This document shows, in pieces, positions 1 through 7,381 of a stretch of 16,312 bases of DNA. The notes beneath the pieces were generated by a model. The model saw only the letters and a list, made by a program, of their open reading frames with translations. It made no database searches and was not told the origin of the DNA. How positions within the stretch are numbered: position 1 is the first letter of the stretch; each line of letters starts with the position of its first letter. The DNA is taken from contig CAYWXH010000033.1 in NCBI GenBank assembly GCA_964462295.1, positions 1 through 16,312 on the forward strand. The letters run 5' to 3'. This DNA comes from JALVIU01 sp964462295. GTDB taxonomy: Bacteria > Atribacterota > JALVIU01. The translations under genes and the position numbers were made by a program.

Positions 1-5
1 GTACC

Positions 6-51
6 AGAGATTGCCGCGTCGGGACAAAGACTGTCCCTCCTCGCAATGACG
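6..51 (-). repeat. Palindromic repeat unit 1
   Basis: This copy has the GGCAATCTCT-type end on its left and the GTCATTGCGAGG-type end on its right, so it is inverted relative to the two units further right. Its core is a perfect 6-bp hairpin (GGGACA at 21-26, loop 27-31, TGTCCC at 32-37). Confidence 0.7.
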
Positions 52-210
52 TATGGGGGGAGTGGGTGCCTCCTCACAATGATAGTGGGGGGGACCTGGT
101 TTTGTGCGGATAGGTGGAAGAAAGGTAGATTAATGCGCTCCTTGCAATGATAGTGGGGGGGGGCGTGAGCTCCTCACAATGGCCTAAAGGGGAGTGTGGT
201 CCTTGGGTAT

Positions 211-250
211 CGTCATTGCAAGTACCCGTAGGGTGCTTGGCAATCTACGG
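211..250 (+). repeat. Palindromic repeat unit 2
   Basis: Ends CGTCATTGCA and GGCAATCTACGG flank a hairpin of 8 bp with one G-T wobble (AAGTACCC at 220-227, loop GTA, GGGTGCTT at 231-238). The core differs from that of unit 1 in sequence but keeps its complementarity. Confidence 0.65.
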
Positions 251-262
251 TCCCAATGATTT

Positions 263-302
263 GTCATTACGAGGGCCCGTCAGGGCCCATGGCAATCTCT
301 GG
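263..302 (+). repeat. Palindromic repeat unit 3
   Basis: Ends GTCATTACGAGG and GGCAATCTCTGG flank two GGGCCC hexamers (273-278 and 283-288) around a GTCA loop. Each hexamer is itself palindromic, so this is a third core sequence in the same frame of conserved ends. Confidence 0.65.
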
Positions 303-330
303 TTTCCTCATTGTTTCTCCATAAAAATCC

Positions 331-359
331 TTGTCCTTTCATGCTTGATATGTTATAAT
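331..359 (+). promoter_or_regulatory. Promoter for the KAP NTPase / iolG-like unit
   Basis: A -35 like box TTGTCC (331-336) lies 17 bp from a perfect -10 TATAAT (354-359). The -10 is extended by TG at 351-352 (TGt-TATAAT). Transcription would start near 366, giving a leader of about 30 nt with the ribosome binding site AGGGAG at 383-388. Confidence 0.75.
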
Positions 360-396
360 CTCAAAGAGAATAAGAAATATATAGGGAGATTAAGAA

Positions 397-3114
397 ATGG
401 AAAAAAAGATACCACTTTTCTCAGACATCCCAATCGAAAAAGAGGAACAAGACGAATTTAAGATCCATAGTTCTTATGCAAATACACTGTATAAAGTCAT
501 AGAAAGTGCCCCCACTCCATTCTCCATTGGTCTATTTGGTAAATGGGGTACAGGTAAAACATCTATAATAAATCTTTTAAAAAACAAGATTGTAAGTGGT
601 GGAAAACACCTATTTGTATATCTTGATGTATGGAAATACTCCAAAGAACCACTCAAAAAATGGCTCCTATTTGAATTCCAGGAACAAATCTCACAGTTTA
701 TCCCTCAGTTTAAAGATTATAAGTATGAAGGAAGAGACCTGAGAAGCCATTTTGAATATGAAGAGACATGGGAAGAAGAGAAAAAAACAAAGATCAATAA
801 GGGAATAGTAAAAACCGTATTTCTTGTAGGTATATTTGCAGCACTTATAGGTATTATCCTTTTTGTCCTTGCAAAATCAGCACTCTCTGCCTTCAAAAAT
901 GCACTCATCCCCCTAAGTGGACTCTCACTTTTTATATCTGTTCTTTTCATAGGATTTAGGGTCATGATATACAGGATGTTCAACATAACTGCAGATAGCT
1001 TTTTTGCAACAGAAAAAACAGTAAGGACAGCGGTCCCTACATTTTCCACAGAAAAATTTGAAAAAATATTCAAAGATATGGTAAAAAAGGCACTCTCATA
1101 TAGAGATGGAACGGGAAAGATCGTTATAGTCTTTGACAATCTTGATAGGTGTGAAGAGGAGACAGCAATAGAGACCTTATCTGTCATAAAAACATTTATG
1201 GAAACCAAAGGATGTATATACATAATACCCTGTGATGACCGTGCAATAATACAATATCTCAAAAACATCTATACCAATAATACGAGATTCGGAAAAGATT
1301 ATTTAAAAAAATTCTTCCAGCTTACTATCCGTATCCCTGAACTTCCAAAATTTGACCAAGAGGCATATATAGACAAACTCTTAAATGACATAGACTTTCC
1401 CCTTCCAAAAGAGGCAAAAGAGGTAATATCTCTCTTTTACGGAAGCAAGGCCCCAAGACAGATCAAAAAATCCCTAAACGACCTCCAGGGATACTTAGAG
1501 ATAGTAAAAAATTTGAATAAAGAAGGTGTTCTAACATTAGAAAATCTAAATATCGCCTTTTTAATAAAGGTTATAATATTATCCATAGAATGGCCAGCAT
1601 TTGTAGAATATCTTACCAATCATCCCTATGCATTAGAAGAAATAACAGAAAAGATAAGAAAGGGTGAAGAAATCCATATTCTAGAAGACTATGACCCTGA
1701 ACTTTTCAATTTTCTAAAGGCAACACAGGATATCCCTACTCCTGAAAATATAAAACCATATCTATTTCTGAAAAACTTACCATATGAAAAGGACCCTACA
1801 TTTTTGGCAGAGATTAAAGAAAATCTTGCCATGGAAAATAGTGATTATTTCATAAAGATTTTAGATAGATTACCTCAGGAGAAAAAGAAACTCCTCATTG
1901 AGGCACTTTCAGATATCGCACTTGAATGGTTCGCATCAGGAAAGATTATGCATATAAAAAACAGTGCCCGGGTTCTGCTTGAACTTTGGACCCAGTATGG
2001 GTCTATAGAAGAACTTCGTCCCATAACGATAAAACTTCTGAGGGAAAGTATATTGAGAACTCCTCTATCTGAAATCTCTATTCATAATCCACTGAATATG
2101 GAAAAAGTCCTGTCCGTGCTTGGAGAAATCGAGCCAGAACAGGCAGATATCATAGTAGATACATATATCGAAGCTATCTCCCATACAAAAAGAGATGATG
2201 ATAAGGCAGATATATTTAAAGAAATAGTAAAACGATATAAACTCCTTAATCAAGAAAAGATAAATAAACTCTCTAAAATAATAGAGGAGGTCTTTTTGGA
2301 AAATGAAAGACTTTTTATCTCCTTTGTAGATATTATAGAAACATATGCAGAGGAGCTTAAAGATATATTAATAAAGGAGGAGATAATAGAAGAACTCTCT
2401 AAGAGGATAAAAATAGCCCCCGAAGAGATGATAAGATACGATCTTATAAAACGACTTGGAGGGCTTTCTAAAAAAGATGTTGTTGGTATTTTGATAGAAA
2501 AAATTACAGATACAATAGATCCTTCAAGAACAAAGGGTATGGACAGGGAAAATGAATTTGCATTATCTATATTAAGGGATATTCCTACAGATATTTTAAA
2601 AACAAGAGAATTAAAAAGGCTTAAGGAAAATATTATACTTCATCTAAAAGGTGGCATTATAGGAATAGGTAAGGTATCTAAGGAACCGTGGTTAAATGCA
2701 CTTCTAAAACTCAAAGATATATTTGGAAAAGATGTGGATACTATAATAGAAGATCAATTTTACTCTCTATTCTACAGACAGACAATAAATGGTATATCCA
2801 AAATAGTAGATAAAATCTGGGAAGAAGAAAGACCAAAAATCCTATCCTATAAGCGTATAAGAGAGATAATAAGAGGTAAATTGGGAGATGATCCCAATGC
2901 ACTTATGGCAAAAAAGGAACTTATCAAAAAATTTGGTACCCCGTGGTATATAATGTACCTTCCAGAGCTTGTAAACAAAAGATTCAAAGAAGAGGTAAAA
3001 ATGGCTATTTCCCTGCTTCGCGAGGCAAAGGAAAACAACGAAATAAATGAAGAACTATATAAAAAGGTGTATAAAGAATTTATGCCGGATGAGAAGAATA
3101 ATTCTGGAGATTAA
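397..3114 (+). CDS. KAP-family P-loop NTPase, membrane-associated
   Basis: This is a 905-residue protein. Residues about 25-370 form a KAP NTPase domain. The Walker A motif GKWGTGKT is at 48-55 and the Walker B strand IVIVFDNLDR at 242-251. An R-Q-I-K-K segment (354-358) sits where KAP proteins have their conserved PRxIKR motif. Two hydrophobic helices (about 138-160 and 167-188) interrupt the ATPase, as is typical of KAP proteins, and should anchor it in the membrane with the ATPase on the cytoplasmic side. Residues about 380-905 are charged and helical, without a motif I recognise. ATG 397 is preceded by AGGGAG with 8-nt spacing. Bacterial KAP proteins are patchily distributed; F-plasmid PifA, which excludes phage T7, is the best-known example. 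A role in defence is possible but unproven here. The family call is firm; the function is not known. Confidence 0.88.
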   Translation: MEKKIPLFSDIPIEKEEQDEFKIHSSYANTLYKVIESAPTPFSIGLFGKWGTGKTSIINLLKNKIVSGGKHLFVYLDVWKYSKEPLKKWLLFEFQEQISQFIPQFKDYKYEGRDLRSHFEYEETWEEEKKTKINKGIVKTVFLVGIFAALIGIILFVLAKSALSAFKNALIPLSGLSLFISVLFIGFRVMIYRMFNITADSFFATEKTVRTAVPTFSTEKFEKIFKDMVKKALSYRDGTGKIVIVFDNLDRCEEETAIETLSVIKTFMETKGCIYIIPCDDRAIIQYLKNIYTNNTRFGKDYLKKFFQLTIRIPELPKFDQEAYIDKLLNDIDFPLPKEAKEVISLFYGSKAPRQIKKSLNDLQGYLEIVKNLNKEGVLTLENLNIAFLIKVIILSIEWPAFVEYLTNHPYALEEITEKIRKGEEIHILEDYDPELFNFLKATQDIPTPENIKPYLFLKNLPYEKDPTFLAEIKENLAMENSDYFIKILDRLPQEKKKLLIEALSDIALEWFASGKIMHIKNSARVLLELWTQYGSIEELRPITIKLLRESILRTPLSEISIHNPLNMEKVLSVLGEIEPEQADIIVDTYIEAISHTKRDDDKADIFKEIVKRYKLLNQEKINKLSKIIEEVFLENERLFISFVDIIETYAEELKDILIKEEIIEELSKRIKIAPEEMIRYDLIKRLGGLSKKDVVGILIEKITDTIDPSRTKGMDRENEFALSILRDIPTDILKTRELKRLKENIILHLKGGIIGIGKVSKEPWLNALLKLKDIFGKDVDTIIEDQFYSLFYRQTINGISKIVDKIWEEERPKILSYKRIREIIRGKLGDDPNALMAKKELIKKFGTPWYIMYLPELVNKRFKEEVKMAISLLREAKENNEINEELYKKVYKEFMPDEKNNSGD

Positions 3115-3131
3115 TAAAAGGAGGGTAAGAT

Positions 3132-4133
3132 ATGGAAAGATTAAAAATCGGCATTATAGGTGCAGGGAGAATAGGGTCACTCCATGCGAAAAATATTGTA
3201 AGTGAAATCCCGGAGGGAGAGGTAGTTGCCATATCTGATATCTTCATTGATGCGGCAAAAAAGGTCGCAGGAGAGCTTGGGATACCCAATGTCTACAAAG
3301 ACTATAGGTACATCTTAGATGATAAGGAAATAGATGCCGTATTTATATGTACGAGCACAGATACACATGCAAAGATCATAAAAGAGGCATCAGATGCAAA
3401 AAAGGCTATATTCTGTGAAAAGCCTATTGCTCTTGATCTTTCTGAGATCGATGAAGCACTTTCTAAAGTAAAAGAAAATGGTGTAATACTTCAAATCGGT
3501 TTTAATAGACGGTTTGATCCGAGCTTTTCCCGTGTAAGAGAGATAGTGAAAAGTGGAGCAATAGGTACACCCCATGTATTAAAGATTACAAGTCGTGACC
3601 CCTTACCTCCTCCAATTGATTATGTAAAGGTATCAGGAGGTATATTTGTAGATATGACCATACACGATTTTGATATGGCAAGATATCTTATGGGTGATGA
3701 GATAGTAGAGGTATTTGCACAGGGTGAGGTACTTATCGATCCAAAGATTGGAGAAGTAGGAGACATAGATACAGCCATAGTTACTCTTAAGTTCAAAAGT
3801 GGCGCTATGGGGGTAATAGATAATTCACGAAAAGCTATATATGGTTATGACCAAAGGGTAGAGGTCTTTGGCTCAAAGGGTGTTGCCAGGGCAGAAAACA
3901 GAAAACCAGATGAGGCATTTTACGGAGATGATAAAGGATTTCACCATTCCCTTCCTTTATTTTTCTTCCTTGAACGATACCGCGAATCATACATAAAAGA
4001 AGAAAGAGAATTTATAAAAAGTGTAAAAGAAGGAAAAACACCTCCTGTAAGTGGTGAAGATGGCAAGATAGCAGTTGTTATTGCACAAGCTGCTACAAAA
4101 TCCTTAAAAGAAAAAAGGCCCGTAAAATTATAA
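3132..4133 (+). CDS. iolG: Gfo/Idh/MocA oxidoreductase, inositol 2-dehydrogenase-like
   Basis: This 333-residue NAD(P)-dependent dehydrogenase has an N-terminal Rossmann fold (GIIGAGRIG at 7-15) and the family EKP motif at 96-98, with the catalytic-type Lys97. The segment GGIFVDMTIHDFD supplies Asp174 and His178, spaced like the catalytic Asp and His of Bacillus inositol dehydrogenase. GFNRRFDP (123-130) is also typical of IolG. The expected reaction is myo-inositol (or a related polyol or sugar) to the 2-keto compound with NADH formation, in the cytoplasm. An AAGGAGGG site (3118-3125) lies 6 nt before ATG, and the upstream KAP gene ends 17 bp earlier, so the two are probably co-transcribed. 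No other inositol catabolic gene is in the window, so the substrate could be another cyclitol or sugar. Family certain; the symbol is a best fit. Confidence 0.8.
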   Translation: MERLKIGIIGAGRIGSLHAKNIVSEIPEGEVVAISDIFIDAAKKVAGELGIPNVYKDYRYILDDKEIDAVFICTSTDTHAKIIKEASDAKKAIFCEKPIALDLSEIDEALSKVKENGVILQIGFNRRFDPSFSRVREIVKSGAIGTPHVLKITSRDPLPPPIDYVKVSGGIFVDMTIHDFDMARYLMGDEIVEVFAQGEVLIDPKIGEVGDIDTAIVTLKFKSGAMGVIDNSRKAIYGYDQRVEVFGSKGVARAENRKPDEAFYGDDKGFHHSLPLFFFLERYRESYIKEEREFIKSVKEGKTPPVSGEDGKIAVVIAQAATKSLKEKRPVKL

Positions 4134-4178
4134 AATGTATAGACAAATCTTTACATTAAGAGTAAAAAGGGGGAGGTG

Positions 4179-4204
4179 CCTCACCCTCTAGTTGGAGGGT
4201 GAGG
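4179..4204. terminator. Hairpin between convergent transcription units
   Basis: CCTCACCCTC (4179-4188) and GAGGGTGAGG (4195-4204) form a perfect 10-bp stem with a 6-nt loop, placed between the ends of the iolG-like gene and mbhN. Read on the minus strand it is followed by CACCTCCCCCTTTTT, so a U-tract comes only about 10 nt after the stem. On the plus strand the following bases are not U-rich. It may end the hydrogenase operon or act as a bidirectional barrier or mRNA 3' end stabiliser. Its position fits a terminator better than its sequence does. Confidence 0.5.
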
Positions 4205-4207
4205 ACT

Positions 4208-4609
4208 TTATCTCACAACAAGGTTAGGGGTATACGGATCATAATCCGCTATAAGGAAGTCTTCGCTCATGTGTAAACACTTTACAGGACAGATGTCATT
4301 ACACTGAGAACAGAATATACAGCGTGCAACATATATCTTTATCTTTTTCTCTTCTTTTATAAATTCTATTGCACCTGGAGAACAAACCTTTATGCATAAT
4401 TGACACCCTATACACTTATCCCTATCATAGAGAATCTTTCCTCGAAACTTATCAGGTGTCTTAACAGGTGGTACAAGTTTTGCCTCACCCCTCTCCACCT
4501 TTTCCAAAAATTCAGTAACAGAAGGTGGAGCATAGGGTGCGGGGAAAAGATTTGTATCCGGTTTTGAAACCGCCTGTTTTACAAGCTCAGCTGTAAGTGG
4601 TCCAAACAT
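4208..4609 (-). CDS. mbhN: MbhN: NuoI-like two-[4Fe-4S] ferredoxin subunit
   Basis: This is the 133-residue electron-entry subunit of the membrane-bound hydrogenase, homologous to complex I NuoI. It carries two classic 4Fe-4S motifs: C66-x2-C69-x2-C72-x3-C76 and C97-x2-C100-x2-C103-x3-C107. In the Mbh complex this subunit takes electrons from reduced ferredoxin and passes them to the cluster in MbhJ on the cytoplasmic face. An N-terminal extension of about 60 residues precedes the first cluster. The ribosome binding site AAGGAGGA lies inside the last codons of the flavin-reductase gene, two bases separate the genes, and translation is probably coupled. It is the last gene of the operon. Confidence 0.9.
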   Translation of the reverse strand: MFGPLTAELVKQAVSKPDTNLFPAPYAPPSVTEFLEKVERGEAKLVPPVKTPDKFRGKILYDRDKCIGCQLCIKVCSPGAIEFIKEEKKIKIYVARCIFCSQCNDICPVKCLHMSEDFLIADYDPYTPNLVVR

Positions 4610-4611
4610 AT

Positions 4612-5172
4612 CTATTTCCTCCTTGAAAAACCTGCAAAATTTAAAAAATCCCCTAATCTATAATAGGAAAGGTCAGAGTAATTAACTATTATAGGTCTTA
4701 ATTTTTCAATATCAAGCACATTCTTTCCCTTTAAAAATTTCTCTTCGATAATCGTATTTAAAACTTTCCCTATAATCATCGTATGGTCTGGAAAATCTAT
4801 CTTATCTATCATTTTAAGTTCAATATTTATAGGAAACTCCTCTATAAGAGGGGCCTCTATGTACTTACCCTTAAAAGGTGTAAGTCCATAGGCTTCAAAT
4901 TTATCTATACTTCGCCCTGTCGATGTCCCCAGTAAATCTACCTTTTCCAAAAATTCAAGTGTGGGTATATTTACCGAAAATTCACCAGATTTTTCTATTA
5001 GTGTATAAGTATACCTTTTTTTCTTTATCCCCACAGCGAAAATAGGGGGATTCTCATTAAACTGAGAAAACCATATATAAAGTGAGGCATTTGGCCTCTT
5101 GACTGTCCCTGCCCCAACCACTACAAGGGGTAGAGGAAAAGGAGACTTACGAAAATCTACTTCTTTTTTCAT
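4612..5172 (-). CDS. Flavin reductase / flavoredoxin-family FMN-binding protein inside the mbh operon
   Basis: This 186-residue protein has the flavin-reductase-like split-barrel pattern. The N-terminal strand PFPLPLVVVGAG and PNASLYIWFS are followed by NPPIFAVGIKKKRYTYTLI (41-59), EFSVNIPT (64-71), GTSTGRSIDKFEAYGL (82-97) and the family-typical C-terminal YYRLGDFLNF (170-179). Members bind FMN and either reduce free flavin with NAD(P)H or act as flavoredoxins in electron transfer. There is no signal peptide, so it is cytoplasmic. The gene starts 2 bp after mbhM stops and ends 2 bp before mbhN starts, so it is embedded in the operon. I know of no flavin protein at this place in the Pyrococcus operon. 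It may connect ferredoxin, flavin or NAD(P)H to the hydrogenase, or act on another electron carrier. Family assignment is good; the function in this context is inferred. Confidence 0.82.
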   Translation of the reverse strand: MKKEVDFRKSPFPLPLVVVGAGTVKRPNASLYIWFSQFNENPPIFAVGIKKKRYTYTLIEKSGEFSVNIPTLEFLEKVDLLGTSTGRSIDKFEAYGLTPFKGKYIEAPLIEEFPINIELKMIDKIDFPDHTMIIGKVLNTIIEEKFLKGKNVLDIEKLRPIIVNYSDLSYYRLGDFLNFAGFSRRK

Positions 5173-5174
5173 AT

Positions 5175-6152
5175 CTATCCCACCACTTTATCGATGTATA
5201 TAAGGAAAATCCCTACCAATCCTACAAATGAAATAAGCACTAAATATCCATATGATATCTGATCTATTTTAAGTCGAGAAAATGCCACCCTTACAAGTGT
5301 TATATTTATAATCATAACGGCTAATACCTTTACAAAAAAGAAAATGAAGTCCAAGATCCACCCTAAAAAACCACCTACCCCTAATCCATAAGGAAAAAAC
5401 AGGATAACGACCAAGGCGGATATAACAAATGCCTTCAGTACATCTGTAAGATAAAAAGCAGCAAGATTGCGACCAGAATATTCCACAAGAACACCCTCTG
5501 CAATCTCCGTCTCTGCCTCAGGGGCATCAAAAGGGATCTTCGAAAGCTCTGCAGGAACTACAGCAAACATCGTTGCAAGTAGTAAAAACAAACCTGCTAT
5601 ACCCAAAGGTCCTAAATGTTCCCAAAGTGGGTTCTGAGAAATCACAGAAAGAGAGAACAAGGCACCCTTGGTATAGAATGTAGAAATACCCCATCCTATA
5701 CCAATAATAGAGAGAGCAAGGGGAAACTCATAACTCATCATCATTACCATCTCTCTCTGTGCACCCACTGTGGCATAAGGTGAACCTGATGCAAATCCCC
5801 CTATAACCATGGATAGGGCGGGAATAGTAAGTAAATAAAGTATAAGGATAACATCCCCGTATGGTCCAAACACAGGCCCTAATGGGCCATACGGTATATA
5901 GAACAGGACTGTAATAACGGTTACCAAACCTACTAGGGGTGCACCGTTAAACAACCACTTCACTGCATTTTTTGGCACAATATTCTCTTTTCCCATAAGT
6001 TTTATTACATCCCAAAATGGCTGAAGAACAGGTGGCCCAAACCTTCCCTGTAGTCTTGCTGCTATCTTTCTATCTATTCCTCTTGCCAATAGGGCAATAA
6101 ATATTGTAAAAAATGCGATAACAAATGCAGCCAAAAACCTCAGTATTATCAT
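5175..6152 (-). CDS. mbhM: MbhM: NuoH-like membrane anchor subunit
   Basis: This 325-residue polytopic membrane protein is homologous to complex I NuoH. It joins the hydrogenase module to the antiporter-like membrane arm and forms the start of the ion-translocation path. Family signatures are visible: GRFGPPVLQPFWDVIKL near the N-terminus, QREMVMMMSYEFPL in the middle, and SKIPFDAPEAETEIAEG with its conserved acidic residues. About eight hydrophobic helices are expected. The start ATG overlaps the stop of mbhL in an ATGA (6149-6152), with GAGGTG upstream. The next gene, a flavin reductase, follows after 2 bp. Confidence 0.93.
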   Translation of the reverse strand: MIILRFLAAFVIAFFTIFIALLARGIDRKIAARLQGRFGPPVLQPFWDVIKLMGKENIVPKNAVKWLFNGAPLVGLVTVITVLFYIPYGPLGPVFGPYGDVILILYLLTIPALSMVIGGFASGSPYATVGAQREMVMMMSYEFPLALSIIGIGWGISTFYTKGALFSLSVISQNPLWEHLGPLGIAGLFLLLATMFAVVPAELSKIPFDAPEAETEIAEGVLVEYSGRNLAAFYLTDVLKAFVISALVVILFFPYGLGVGGFLGWILDFIFFFVKVLAVMIINITLVRVAFSRLKIDQISYGYLVLISFVGLVGIFLIYIDKVVG

Positions 6153-7381
6153 TTTACACCTCGTAATTTCCGAGATTTTTCTACACTCATTTTATGTAAA
6201 TCCTCACCTGTTACAATCTCTTCCCTTCCAGATCTCATATCTACAAGGGTTACCCTATCCATACATGCGATACATGGGTCAATGGATGCTGCAATAATAG
6301 GAATATCTGCGACCTCTTGGTCTTTATACATAGGTATCCAGGTAAGAAGATTTGCATATGTAGGGGCCCTTACCTTCCATCCATAAAGATTCTCTACCCC
6401 CTCAAGTCTTACATAGTGAAAGTCTTCTCCCCTTGGGGCCTCTATTCTTCCCACACCCTCCCCTTTTGTCTTCTTTAGTTTCATAAGGAGTTTGGTAAGA
6501 TTAGGTTCTGCTACTATAGGACCCTCTGGGAGGTTTTCAATTATGGCATCCATTATATCAAGGGACTGTTCTACCTCAAGGACCCTTACTACTGCCTTAT
6601 CATAGCTATCACCTGTTGGTTCTTCATGTGTATAGATATCTGGCGTAATTGCCCTTACATCTACATCCGCATATGCCTCATAGGGATAGTCCTGTCTTAC
6701 ATCAAGAGGAATACCTGATGCCCTTGCTGTTGGACCTACTGCAGAAAGCTTTAGTGCATCTTCTTTTGTAAGTATGCCTACTCCTCTTGTTCTAAGCATT
6801 ACCGATTGGTCTTCAAGTATTGTCTCTTTTATCTTTTCCATTAATTCTCTATAATAAGAGATAGTCTCTTTTATGAATTTATATCCCTCATGTGTTATAT
6901 CTCTCCTTACCCCTCCTATCATGAGTATTCCATAGTTTACCCTATTTCCTGTTAGATATTCCAGTGTATCCATTACCTTTTCTCTTATCTTCCATGTATA
7001 GAACAATAGAGAATCAAAACCCATTTCATGGGCAAGTACTCCTGCCCACAGCATATGGGAATGTATCCTTTCAAGCTCTGCTATAAATACCCTTATATAT
7101 TGAGCACGCAAAGGGGTTTCAATCCCCGCGGCATCTTCCACTGCCCTTACAAATGTAAGCGGATGTGCATTGGAACATATTCCACAGATCCGCTCTGCCA
7201 GATATATAGTTTTTATGGGGTTTCTCTTCATCCCTACATATTCAATACCCCTATGGGTCCAACCCACCCTTACCTTTACATCCCTTATTCGCTCACCCTC
7301 AAGTTCAAAGGTAAGCCTCACAGGCTCTTTAAAGGCAGGATGTATTGGCCCTATAGGTAATGAACAACTATATGTCTCCAT
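6149..7381 (-). CDS. mbhL: MbhL: catalytic [NiFe] large subunit of membrane-bound hydrogenase
   Basis: This 410-residue subunit carries the [NiFe] active site that reduces protons to H2. Both metal-ligand motifs are intact: ERICGICSNAH near the N-terminus (Cys66, Cys69) and DPCIACMDR near the C-terminus (Cys370, Cys373). That separates it from NuoD and from the Mbs/Mbx sulfane reductases, which lack part of the ligand set. About 37 residues follow the last cysteine and may be trimmed during maturation, as in many [NiFe] enzymes. I chose ATG 7381 because GAGGGT lies about 8 nt before it; a GTG at 7396 would add five residues. The start overlaps the end of mbhK by 14 bp. No hyp maturation genes are in the window, so they must be elsewhere. 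Confidence 0.94.
   Translation of the reverse strand: METYSCSLPIGPIHPAFKEPVRLTFELEGERIRDVKVRVGWTHRGIEYVGMKRNPIKTIYLAERICGICSNAHPLTFVRAVEDAAGIETPLRAQYIRVFIAELERIHSHMLWAGVLAHEMGFDSLLFYTWKIREKVMDTLEYLTGNRVNYGILMIGGVRRDITHEGYKFIKETISYYRELMEKIKETILEDQSVMLRTRGVGILTKEDALKLSAVGPTARASGIPLDVRQDYPYEAYADVDVRAITPDIYTHEEPTGDSYDKAVVRVLEVEQSLDIMDAIIENLPEGPIVAEPNLTKLLMKLKKTKGEGVGRIEAPRGEDFHYVRLEGVENLYGWKVRAPTYANLLTWIPMYKDQEVADIPIIAASIDPCIACMDRVTLVDMRSGREEIVTGEDLHKMSVEKSRKLRGVK

Larger units (their letters stand above)
1..300. repeat. Gene-free block of degenerate palindromic dispersed repeats
   Basis: This stretch has no credible gene and is visibly richer in G and C than the rest of the window. It contains three recognisable units (6-51, 211-250, 263-302). 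Each is built from a conserved end of the type GTCATTGCGAGG, a hairpin core, and a conserved end of the type GGCAATCTCTGG. The first unit is inverted relative to the other two. The architecture matches a class of short palindromic intergenic repeats, seen in many bacterial genomes, with ends like CGTCATTGCGAGG and GGCAATCTC; that resemblance is from general knowledge, not a search. Half-units followed by G-tracts fill the space between (71-93, 139-163, 171-184). Whether they are mobilised (MITE/REP-like) cannot be judged from one locus. Confidence 0.75.

Noticed and set aside
1..300. CRISPR array
   Set aside because: The similar segments are degenerate, in both orientations and unevenly spaced, with no constant-length spacers and no cas genes nearby.
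147..461. A 104-codon open frame over the repeat block and the start of the KAP gene
   Set aside because: It runs through the palindromic repeats and the promoter, has no ribosome binding site, and overlaps the KAP gene in another frame. Its composition is that of translated repeats.
717..1268. 183-codon open frame antisense to the KAP gene
   Set aside because: It is a shadow of the coding strand. The KAP frame carries the Walker motifs and has the promoter and ribosome binding site.
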